DNA of 64,000 bases from Drosophila persimilis (lineage: Eukaryota; Arthropoda; Insecta; Diptera; Drosophilidae): NCBI RefSeq assembly GCF_003286085.1, contig NW_020825312.1, positions 5,084,001-5,148,000 on the forward strand. Direction: 5' to 3'. A program made the position numbers and the translations under genes. Below are positions 13,525 to 25,600 of this stretch, piece after piece (the first letter of the stretch is position 1; each line of letters starts with the position of its first letter). Under the pieces are notes generated by a model, which saw only the letters and a list, made by a program, of their open reading frames with translations, searched no databases and had not been told where the DNA came from.

Positions 13525-13529
13525 TTTTT
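13525..13529 (+). terminator. RNA polymerase III terminator of tRNA-Pro
   Basis: A run of five T residues lies 19 bases after the tRNA and is backed up by a seven-T run at 13533-13539. Pol III stops at such T runs. Confidence 0.8.
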
Positions 13530-14218
13530 GAATTTTTTTCTACCATATGGGTGGGTAGGCACATATCGTTTTTCAATACATATTTTTGGCTGCTAATTCG
13601 AATAAATATTTAATTATTTACTAGCCGGTTAGCTTTCGTCAAACTTTGGCATGTTGCTTTTATGACAGGCGGAATTCGCTTTATCCTTTGCCAAAATATC
13701 TTTTCGGCCAGATTAAAAATTCCCCAAACACAATGACCCCCGCATTTGTTGTTGCTGTTGAACATGGAACATTTTATGCGGATTGGATCAAAAACAACAG
13801 CAATTCAAAATCAAATTCAATGTCCGCCATGGCCAGGCTCGCAAAATATGACAAAATATGAATTGCACATTGCACAATAAACAATAAATTTTCATGTGAC
13901 CCGCACACGCAAAAATTCAGCTGCAACCGCAAAACAAAACAAAAAAACCACAGATAAACGGAACTCACCGAATATTGAATACCCCATTAGCTGTACAAAT
14001 TTCTATAAAATAATACTGAATTGTGAGACGTTAATGTACACTCGAATTTTAATTGCTAGAAACCAAATTCGCCCCAAGTAATTTACTTGAATATTTTCTT
14101 TTAAATATGAAATCATAAGAGCTTAGGCCCTCGTAAGCAATGTGATTCTAGGTTACAGTTAGTTAGCATAGTCAAATTTAATTATTATTTATAAAAATCG
14201 TGTGGCTTTATGTAAAAT

Positions 14219-14261
14219 ACATGCATATGTAATATCTTTTACTACATCTACATATGCATGT
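14219..14261. repeat. perfect 13-bp inverted repeat (hairpin)
   Basis: ACATGCATATGTA at 14219-14231 is exactly reverse-complemented at 14249-14261, leaving a 17-nt loop. It lies in AT-rich DNA with no gene nearby. Confidence 0.85.
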
Positions 14262-16919
14262 CAGGAAACGTACAAACTACTTGACATAACGGGTCGTAGA
14301 AAAAGTAAATAAATCATAGCATACTTTCAGGCCAAGCACTTAAGTACTTGCAGAATACTGATCGGAATTGTTCTTGCTCAATCTTAGAAGAAAAGATGGT
14401 GTAATAATTTTGAAAAATTGGACCAATTCACTGATGTAAAGATAAATTTTGATTTGAATTTAGCTTGGACTGTTTTGAGTCGCTTGGACTGTCATCCCAT
14501 TTGGCTCTGGGATGTTGGCTCTTATGAGAAAGTCATTGGTAAGAACCGGATTTGTCACTATGCAGTCAGTGTGACCTCCATGTGGATTCCCAATAATATT
14601 GGGAAGTACATATATGGAAGTTAGATCTTATTTTTTGGCGTCCGTCGGTGGATCTTTCCATGGAAATGTTCATCATCTTACTGGCTATCTTGCTTGGCCA
14701 CCCATTATTCCAGCTCAGAATTCCAGCTAGAATTTCAACTATATAATCGCAATATTGGTGGATGCCTCCAGACGGGCGCTACGGGAGTTGCATCGTTGAG
14801 CTTAATGGGCTTCTGTACTGCTTTTATCGATGGCCGAATATCTCCGTTAATCATAGGTACTTATGTACGTTGTTCCGTCAGACTGCAACGTAAGCAAAGC
14901 CGCATGTTCCCGTGTTGCTTGCCACTAAACTGTGTACAGACACGTGTAGATTATCTTAGTCCGCATTGAAAAGACTTCCATTTCAATTAAGATCAATCAA
15001 AGTAATTACTTTTACTTTTGGCATTACTTTCTTATCGGCTTACCTATTGCAGAACCTGCTTGCAAACCGCATCACGTACCAATTATACCCCTAGAAATCA
15101 ACAATATCGCCCTTCGTCGGCACAACTCTGGGGCATAACAATGAGAGGCTGCATTCTGTGTGTCATAAAACAAATTGGGTGGGGAGAACTGGTATTTCCG
15201 AGAGCAGAAAGTACTCCGGTTGCTGGTCGGCACATATTCCCGCACATACATGCACGAGTATGGTTTGGATAGAGCTACGGATTGGAGGCATACATTTATG
15301 CCAAAAACGTTCACTGGACATTGGCATCATCAGATGAAAAACAGGAACCAAACCGAACCGAACCGAACAGAGCCCAGAGAGCAGGCCTAGGTCGCCTGTC
15401 ACAGCCAGACTCTCGGATCCAAGCCCTAGGAGGGGGCGATAGAAGGGTGTCGGCTGTTTGGTAAAAGCAAAACCAAAAGCAAAACCAACAAAACGCATTT
15501 CTGGTTGCATTGGGGCAGTTGTGTAGATTTGTGGCTAAAAGAGTTAACAGATAAAATCAAATATGCACTATGTCCTGTGGTGGCAGGCAGGCGACAGGCA
15601 GGCCACAAACAGGGGCAAAACTATGGGAGAGGGAGGGGGATGGTAAGGGGATGGGGATGGGGTTTGTAGAGTGAGTAGAAAGGGTGCACGATGCACACAT
15701 TTTTGGTTCGAGAAATGCAAGCGAATTTATTGTTCGAGACGTTTGCATGCAACACAGAGAGAGACAGAGAGAGAAGCGGAGCGGAGCGGTGGAGGAACGG
15801 CAGGGGCGTTGGGGTTCTCAGGAAATGGAGGACGGGGCATGGGGAAGTGGAGATTGCACTGTATTTGGCATGACAACTGTGGGTAGGCGTGGCTGACTGG
15901 CACGCCCACTGTCACAATCACATTTCCCCTGCGCCACAACTTTCCCAATACCCAACACCCAAAACTAACCCCAACCCCAACCCCACCCCACTCCAAATAG
16001 CAGTGACGTGTGTGTGAAGAACGCACATATATAGTACACAAAAAATGGACAGGAAGAAGTCCGATTGACCTACTAAATTGCATTGGAAAGGAAGATATAT
16101 AGGGTGGGAGGAGGAAGAATCGGATGACAGAGCAGTAAGAAGGGTTGCGGAGATGAAAGGCAGGCGTACAAATCAAAAGAAATTTTTGGCATTGGAACAG
16201 AGCGATTCACACACACACACACACACGAGGAGAGTTTCCCCAAAAAGTGTGTGCACTCGAATTACACGCAGCCAGACAGAGACAGAGACGGAGGCAGAAA
16301 TAGTGATAGATACAGAGAAGGAGATGGAAGATACGGTATGTAGATTCGGATGGAAATTAGTACGGCAACGGACATTGGGGTCGAGCAATGCAGGCACAAA
16401 AGCAACGGAATCGATTGCCGATTTGAAAGGAACACAAGTACGGTGGATGCAGGACTTTCCGAGAAAAGAATTCTTGAAAAACAGGAGCCACAATAACAGG
16501 CACAGTTGAAAGGTGTTCCTCAAAGGGAGATGGACACACTGAGAGAAAGAGAGAGAGAGCTCTCCAAATTAATTAAGATTCGTAGATCTTAGATGAGTGT
16601 TAAGCATTACCTTGTGACAGTGTAAGTAATGGATCTGGAATGATATGTTTCAATCTAAGATAGCGATTACTTCTTTTCCCATTATTGTATCTCAAACTTT
16701 TCTCTGGTATTACAATTGTTTACCCCACATAAATACCAAAACTTTTCTTATACCAAAATTCTTGCCATCATATTTCCGAATGTTATCAAATAGTTTAAGG
16801 AACATTCCGTATACATTTTAGTCATCAAAGAGTGCTCTCTACACCCCCACCACCCACGAAACCCTCTGAGCAACCCAAATATTCCACTTGGTGGCTTCAG
16901 AAATATGTACATACAATGT

Positions 16920-16943
16920 ACATATGTACGTACGTACATATGT
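16920..16943. repeat. 24-bp perfect palindrome of TACGTA/CATATG units
   Basis: The two 12-base halves are exact reverse complements, centred on TACGTACGTA. It sits in one of several TACATA/TATGTA-rich clusters in the window (others near 18843, 20455, 24770, 33255, 37000, 37150, 43040, 45347 and 62375). Confidence 0.85.
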
Positions 16944-19900
16944 GTGTCCCCATTTCGTTTGTTGTCTATTTTGTGTGTGACGTTAATTGTAGTGCATGGG
17001 TCAAATATTATTACTAATGCTACTCATTCTCTTGCCCATCCCCCAGGGGCAGAACATATGTGTGAGTGTGTGCAATTTAGCACTCTGTGGCATTTAAGAA
17101 AAGGGTGGGCTGGGGTGGGGGGGGCATTTAAGGATGTTGGAAAAATTATGTGCCACAGTACACACACACACAAGCCCCCAAAAAGAGCCCAAGAACCAAA
17201 CCTTGCACAGCGGGTGGCACTGTGGCCAAATGGGGGTAGGTGTTGTGGGTTGGGGGCAGGGGCAGGCTAACTGCATTCGCCGTTATGGAAAAGAGCGTGC
17301 AAATTGGGGTTGGGATTCCTCCAGGAACAACAGAAACAACAGCAAAAACAGCAACAACAGCAACAAAACTAAATGACAATAGGAGCGCAGTTCAAGTGTC
17401 AGCCGTGGCCTCTTATTGTCACGCATTGTCGTCTGCCCCCAAGTCCCAGACCGCACCAGTCCCCGGCTCCCCTGCCACTGCCTCTACCAATGCTACTGCC
17501 ACCCTGAATGCCCCAAGGAATCCCCACGAACACATATATGGTGGCATTTCCGGTCCTCGCACTGAATGGTGGAAAACGGGAATAAACAGAAATGGGATGG
17601 GAATGGGAATGGGAGGGGATGGGATGGGATGGGAATGGGTAAGCGCGCGCATGGATGGCCCAATGTGCTTTTGGCATAAATTATGAATAGAGCGAAAGGC
17701 GCGTGTATGTGTATGGGTGGCTGCAGAGGAATGCTATGTGTGTGTGTGTGTGCGTGTAAGAGTTTGAGTGTTTGTGGTGAGGAAAATGAAGTAAAAGTAG
17801 AGAATAAAATGAAAGCAAGTGCCTCAAGAAGGGGTCTTGGGGGATGGCAAATGCGGAGCACATTGAAAATCGAAAGCTATTCGCGGGAAACCGAAGAGTG
17901 CTGTACTCTAGCAGATATTAGAGATATGTATCTCTGTCTAGATAAGGGCACACATGGGTATCTCCAAGGAGAAGTCCACCGAGGCCTAAAAATGTAAAGT
18001 CACACACTTTTGTCCAGTTATTATTTTCTAAATATATTGAAACTAAGCTAATTTCACCAATTGATTTGGAATTTCACTAACTCAAGTTTCCCTAAGTCCA
18101 GTTTTTCTTTACTATTTTCTCCTATAAGAGTAAGGATTATTGATACAAGTTTTTCCTCTAAGTCTTTCTAATATATTCAACTACACAAAACAAATGGCAA
18201 TTTGCCCAATGTCGGTTACCGGTATATTTGTTAGCCTTTATTAAGCCAAGAAATGTGACAGAGGTTTAAATTAATTTTAAAGAAAAACTACAAATCATAT
18301 TCTCGTAGAACTATAACCATTTTAAAGAGATATGAAAAAAATGTATCAGAAAAAAACAACGTGCGCGCCAATTATAGAGCTTATCAAGAGCTACTCTATC
18401 ACAGAAAAATAATTTTGAAATTCCGTGTTATAATGAACATTTTTTAAATAGATTATCTCAACTAGGCATATGCAACCTGATTTAGAGCTAATCTGTAGAT
18501 CTAAGATTCAAGAGGATTCGATAGGATTCAATGAGACGCTGTAAATAGGTAAGAACAAAAATTTCAGATAGATTGAATTTATTTACGAATTTATCTGTCA
18601 CATTTCAAATATTTGCAAAACCTTTGGAACTAATTTTATAACTTAAAAAATCGTAGCATACTTTTTGGAACGTTGGAATATTGTTTCTTAATTACACAAA
18701 AATTGTTGAACTGCTTTCGAAAAGCCTGAAGACTGCATAAATATGATAAAAATTATAAAATTGCATTATTAGAGTAACGATTATCGGAATTGGAATCTCA
18801 AAGTTCATGCGAAGCCCGAAATACTTTTCCGTCAAACAGGGGTATATGTATGTGTGTACATGCATATGTATGTAGGTATGTATGTACGAAAGAAAAACTG
18901 TCCACTTTCGTTCGGATTGGGTGCTGGGGCCTGAGCCGGGGCCAGGGCCGGGGCACGTTGCAAATGTGTCTGAGGCTGTAGGCGGCCACAAACGAGCTTG
19001 ACTTCCTTTTGCTCTCAGCGAGAGAGAGAGAGAGAGAGGGAGGGAGAGGACGGGAGAGGGAGAAAAGCGAGCACAGCTTCAGCTTGTTTATAGTATCTCA
19101 ATAATTAATGAGCTCTTAGGAATTTTTGTGGCATACAACGACAGCGAAAACGATGAGGAGCAGCAGGCTGAGGAGTTGCAAAAGCCAACGCCAACCACAA
19201 GGATGCTGCTCCCTTTGGTCCTACTCCAGCCCTCCTGCCCTTCTGCCCTCCTGCCCCACTCCCGCTGAAGGAACAAAGTCAACTGCCGTACCACGGATGG
19301 CTCGCCTTTGGCTGTTGCCACTGCCGCTGCGAAAACTTAATGTACAAATATAATTTGCGGCACACACAAACACTTATGTGGCTACTAACAGGGCCTCCAC
19401 CTACCAACACCACCCCCACCCTCACCCCCACCCCAAAGCCTCCCTAACCAGCATTTTGTTAGCCCGCAACTATGCGCCACAAGACGCTTCAAAATGTTAC
19501 TGGCATACAAAGCTAGTTAGCAGGATGGGAGTGTAGGGATGCTGATGGGGATGGGCGTGAGAGTGGGAGTGGGAAAGGAATGGAAGTCTTTGGTAGTTGT
19601 CACCCAGAGTGGAGCAGAGAGTTCATATTTTATGAATATAACCATATTATATGCGTCCTAATGCTTCTGCTGCTCGAGCTGGTCGAGCAAATGGAGAGAC
19701 AAACCAGAGACAAACCAGAGACCAGGGCCACAGTCAAAGCCAGAGCCAGAGCAAAGCAGCCCTGCACCAGATGGACCTTTCACTCAGAGGGACAAATATA
19801 TCAAAGGTTTGCTTGTTTTTTTGGCTGGCATGGATAGCAGTGTAGCAGCCGTTATATGCGAATAAGGAATACCCTGTCTTTACTACTTACTGAAGGCAAT

Positions 19901-20614
19901 TTTTTAGTTTCGAATACAATTTTAGGACGTCGATCTATTGGGAAACTAATTTTTCTGGGTCCCAGCATACTCCGCATACCCCATAAAGCTGCGTCGAAAA
20001 AAGTGACTTGCGCTTCCTGATTACTTATTCATTAGTCGCGCTTTTAACGCTGCCTCTGCCCTCGACCAACGACCCCTGTCCCCATACCCCCGCCCACGCC
20101 CACACCCACACCCACACGACTCCCGGCGTACGATACATACGGTGTACTCACCACCCCATAACCTTTGCCGACAAACCTCTGTCTGCTTTTGATTTGCTTA
20201 ATTTGTAAATTTGCTCCTCTTTCGCGCTCTGGTGTTCAGACCTCCCTTCGGACTCCTTTCCCTTCCATTCCCTTCCATTCCACTCTCATTTGTGTCATGC
20301 TATGTTTTAGATGCTTTTCATGGCTTTTAAATGCTTTTGCTGCTATCAAATTGACCAAAGCGAGAGATGAGTGCGAAAGAGATATGTATGTATGGTCGGA
20401 AAGTGGCTCCAAAGAGGCAGCGGCTGTTACACACACTCGTACGTATGCATTCAGCATATGTACATATGTATATGCAGTTACATATGTTTAGGTGCCATAA
20501 AAAGACACAATGGATGACGCATGAATATTTTATGGGATATTTTAGAATCTAATTACCGCGTAATATCGTCCAAAAGCAAAATAAAAATGATCGCACAGCT
20601 GGGACACACCTTGT

Positions 20615-20646
20615 GGGCAGGGACAGGGACAGGGACAGGGACAGGG
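20615..20646 (+). repeat. (GGGACA)n repeat, G-quadruplex-like
   Basis: Six GGG runs separated by two or three bases follow one another. This exceeds the four runs needed for an intramolecular G-quadruplex on the plus strand. Confidence 0.8.
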
Positions 20647-22637
20647 CATGAGGGGGTGGCATAAAAATGCCACAAAATTAGCTCGACGCGTTTGGGGCAT
20701 TAAAAGCGGTTACCAGGGTCCAAAAGCGTGAGCCGTTAAAATAAATTGCAAAATACACGCACAAAAACACACACACTGCGACAGGGAGTGAGAGCGAGAG
20801 AGAGAGAGAGGGTCACACCTACAGAAGCAAGGAAAATCAGCAGCCCCGCTAGGAGCGCAGGTGTACCCGCTTTCAGCGCCATTTATGAGAGGCCCACAAG
20901 TCACTCTTTTCTGCTCACTCCCACTGCACCCCTCCCCATTAACGGGAAAGTGTCATATGGATAGGGAGGCCAAGCAGAGAGAGAGAGATTGAGCGGTCCA
21001 CAAGAGAGGACGCTCCTGATAATCGCAAAACACAATTTAACGCATTGGCGGCTACTTAAAAAGCGTCGCATGGCCAAGCGATAAGAACGAAAAAATGAGC
21101 GTGGAAGTGCGAGCAGTCGGCAGGAGGGGCGGAGCACTGTGTGAGTGGGACAAAAGCAGACAAACGCGTAGAGCAACGGGGCAGAGTGGAGCAGAGTGTG
21201 GGCGGGTCGGGCCTGGCCTGGCCTGTTGGTTGACCAAATGAATGTTAAACAGTTTCCGAGCCGAGCCTCTTCACATACAAATGCCATTCACAATTTTTTC
21301 TCATTTCCTTTCCCCGTTATATTATCCAAAGGGGGGAATAAACAGCAGCAAACGAGGCACGTGCATGCAAGAGAGCCAGCAAGGCACTTAAAGCCGTTAA
21401 ACTGCCATTTGACAGGCACCAACACGCACAGCACACGCATCCACACACACATACATACATACATACGTACAGATACTCGTGTGGAGTTTAAAGGAGCAGC
21501 TACAGAAGGCAGGCACACGCACAGGCACTGGCACAATTGGAAAACAATTTGATAACACTAAAATGTGTAAATAATTGCACATAAAAGTGCGGCTTGGTAT
21601 GGGCAATTGATTTCATATTTTATGCAAAAGCAAAGAAGTGGCCCTTCCCTCTCCCTTTTTTTATTCATCCTTTCGGACCACTAATTGCGCAAGCGTGAGC
21701 AGCTCGGCGATCGAAAACTCCTTAGAATGGCTCTTCGGATAACACCATCTGGGAATACACTGTAACTGGACTGCGTGCATCGTATAAGGGCATTTCCAGG
21801 AATAGACCGAGACCAAAAGCTGCAAATTAATTTAAGAATCAATTTCTTGTGTTATTAAAAACAAATTTGATTAAATGTTAAGGCGAAGTATTCTTATTTA
21901 TGAATTTTTGAATATTTTTTTTTACCCTTATACTCATTTTGAGTATTGGGTATAACTAAAAATCCCAAATCCATCCAACAAATTCGGCTTAGTTCGTGAG
22001 TAAAAAGGATGTTGCATTATGTAAATTTATGTTTTAAAAACTATCAAATTTCACCATAAAATACCCTTCAAATCAAAGCAATTAGCAAGGCCTCTTTCTA
22101 TGAATGTTACGATTTTTTTTAAAAGTCCTTCAATGTTAATTTTGTTGGGCTCAAGGTTCAATGGAATTGGGGCAGGATGCCATTGTTTGATATTCAGTTA
22201 CAATTTGGCAGCTTAAGCAGAGCCGAAGTACCTCTCATGCGAGCATTGCTCTTCCCCCTTCCCCCGTCACCCACAGGCATTTGCATAAATTTATTATATC
22301 TTATTTGATGTCTCTTCTGCTGTACTTGTACGGGCCTGTGTGCCTCGCATTTTATAGCGACCAAACAATAATAACAACAGTTCTCCAAGTAAGTCTCAAG
22401 GAGAAAAATATTCAGCATGAAATCACAAAATCCATGCCGCAGCAAGATAGTGGAGGGGGGCCACAGAAAGAGAGAGCATGGAGAGAGCGCCCAAAATTCT
22501 ACTACAGTATTTATTGGTTTATTTTATGATCCCTTTTGTTATGTACTTAAGGAAAATTTTACATTTATTGGTTTGAAAAGAACACAACACACGAAGTGCC
22601 GCACGACCTTGTTATTTGGGGTCCACAATAGTTGAGT

Positions 22638-22670
22638 GGGATGGGGATGGGGATGGGGATGGCGATGGGG
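22638..22670 (+). repeat. (GGGGAT)n repeat, G-quadruplex-like
   Basis: Successive GGGG runs with AT spacers. One unit is interrupted by GGCGAT. Confidence 0.8.
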
Positions 22671-25600
22671 GATGGAGAGAGGTTACGGCGAAAATATGAT
22701 GGGTTCTTTGGTCAAGGATGCCATTTGCGGGGTTGTAATCTGCGAATTTGCTTATGGAATTATCTACCTCATTTGTTGCCCTATTTTCTGCTTGCCTGGA
22801 TGCCATACACATATACCCCCACCCAATCGTACCCCCTTCTGGGTCCTTGTCCCTCGGTCATTTCATGGGCTATTCCAGGTCTAAGATCTGTGCCTTTGGG
22901 TCTGTGTCTCGGGCCGCATTGGCAGCTGTTTTACGCTCATTTAGGTTCTGGAAAACTGTTGACCATAAAATGCTCAAGTTAAGTGTGGAAAATGTTAAAT
23001 ATTCCCATAAATTAATATTACAAGAGTTGCCTAAATATCGCCCTTCCTCGGAGAGTGTCCCGTCCCCCAATCAGAGATGGAACCTTTGTTCAACTTAACC
23101 AGTTGTCAGGCAACTGCGCTCAAGTGTCAGTTAGATGCACATTTAACGGCTCCAGAGCTCCTTGCGACGACCTTAAACGTCTTCCCCAAAGTTCGTTTCC
23201 CGTTTCGACACATTATGAGGCTAAGGCTGAGGCTGAGGCAGCCGCCCATTCAAGTGTTTTTGGCTGACGTCATGAAGCAATGGCCTCCCCTTCTACTAAC
23301 GCTTTGCCGTGGCAGCTTACATATGTACAAATATAGAGGGTTAAAATAAAGGTTGGCATTGGGTTCTGGATGGGGTTGGAGAATGCCAGAGTGCGAATTG
23401 GAGGAATGGCTTGGGTTGGGTGGGAGTAAGTTGAGTGTGAAGCTTAGCGAAGCACAAATTAAATCAAGGATTTGATTTCCCTTCCACAATGAAAATGCTT
23501 GATAGAGTGGGGGGGAGGGATAGAGTTACATTCTCATAATGAGCAATTTGTATGAGGACTGCCAACACAGACCAGACCAGAGAATCCGGGACTGAAACTT
23601 CCCAGTCACCAGCAGTTAATGGAATGATAAATCTCTTCATTACTTGCCTCTCCCCCGCCAGCACCAACTCTTTGTTAGTTCAGAAAAATGCTAGAAAAAA
23701 TCCACTAGGCCAAATAGAAGGAGAAATCGTTTCTGTCTATGAAAGGTCGGAGTCTTAGATACACGGGCTGATTAATGATAAAATAGATTTTGAGCTTTAT
23801 TTTATGGTGTTTTTGATCCTGATAACACTCGTAGTTGCATCGAATCCTACGAGTGCTATGTATGAAATTGTGTTGTGCTTTTAATGGAATCGATCAGAGA
23901 TCGAAGGTGTGTAGAATGTTCTCCCCAGTATTTTCCTAAGAGGCGACTTACTCTTTGCTTCAAATTAAGAGATTAGTTTAAATTTCTGCCTAATGGGATT
24001 ACCAAATATAATTTGTATTCTGCGGACATTTTGTTGTGGTTCATTTGTCCCACACCGAACCCTTCCATCTCCTACATGGTCTCGTCTTCCTTTTCTCGTT
24101 TGCCACTGCCACTGCCACTGCCCCTCATCTCCTCTGCTCTGCTCTGCCTTTGGTTTGATTTTTCGCTTCATATCGAATTGGAGCATTGATGCGGAAGTGG
24201 CGATTGCCGGTTGAGCCCCCGTTGACAGCGGCGGATGGTTACAGGATGTGTGTGCGAGTGCGTGAATGTGAATGTGGATGAGGAGGATATGCCTGACAAA
24301 ACAGCAGTCCCAAAGTTTGCCAGTGTCCCGACCCACATCTCCCATTCACTATACTCCTTCTAGCCCCGCTTGCCCCGCCTGCCCCACCAGCTCCTTCCCG
24401 CTTAGACCTGACTTAAATGTTGTCCATCCTTGTAAATTAGCCTCAGCTTCTTCTTTTCGTTGTTTTCGTTGTTTTTGTTGTTTTTGCTGTTGCATGTTCT
24501 GTGACGCGGCATTTCTTTTCTTCGATAGAGGATGGAGAATTTCTCCTGCTTCCATGTCTTCTTCTTCAGTGGAATGACAGACAGAAAACATTATTTTATA
24601 CGAGAATGAGCACGCTAAAATTTCACTTGAAGCAGGTTTTATGCTTCAACAATTTTGTGAAATTCAATTTATCCAAGGACATAAAATATACCGAACATAC
24701 CGAATCATTACCCACACATATGTAGGAAAATAGCTTCTGTAGCACGTAAAATATCAGTTATACTCTCACATATGTATGTACTATATGTAGATACTTAGAT
24801 ACATTCATACACATGTACATACCTACCTACTCGTACTCGTACTCGTAGTCGTGTGTCAGGGAAATGTTATAGACGTGCAGTGACGCAGTCAAAGCCTCAA
24901 ATGCAACATTGAACATTGAACGTCGAAGGAAGATTTTCTTTTTCCTTCGCCCTGTGCCATATTTGTCTGTCTGCGACCATCCTTTCGTTTTCCCTTGGAT
25001 TCGATTCGATTGTCTCTTAACTGTCTAGTTACCCTCTAGCTCTAGCTGGAGCTGTAGCTGTAACTCTAGCCTATCGTAGCATCCAACAATATAACATCAA
25101 AGTGAAGATGCAGGAAGGACCCAACACACAAGAACTCTAACGGAAAGTTCGGATGGATTGAATAAAGATAGACAGAGATACAGATAGTTAGACGGAGGGT
25201 TAGATGAAAGCGATTTCGCACCTATGAGGGGTAGACTTTACGTGAGATTTTTGGGACTTCGCTCTCTTCAGCTATCCTCAGCCCACACACGTAGAAGACA
25301 TAAATTTTACTTTATGGTTTGTTAACGAGTTAAATTCGAATCCAGAGCGCTGAAAAGTTTGTCATTTGTTTTCGCCTCATTGGGTGGGGTGGGTTTGGGC
25401 GGATGTGGGGCTCTGAGGATAATCAAAGAAAGTCCTCAGCGTGCTGGAGTGTGGAGCGTGATAAGCATTATAGTTATAGTTATATGATGCTTCACTGGAA
25501 CGGCAATGGGACCTGGGACCTGGGACCAGGGACCAGGGACTGGGACTGGGACTCAGGCAGAAGCTGGCGTCAAAACGTTAATGGATTTTAGCTTTTGTTT

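Larger units (their letters stand above)
13507..18830. other. intergenic, no supported gene
   Basis: After the tRNA terminator the DNA is AT-rich (13540-15040), with a perfect 13-bp inverted repeat at 14219-14261. Further on are (CA)n near 16208-16226, a TACATA/TACGTA cluster with a long palindrome at 16920-16943, GGGAT/GGGAAT repeats at about 17594-17639 and (TG)n near 17735. Positions 18000-18780 are AT-rich with no feature I can name. Confidence 0.55.
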
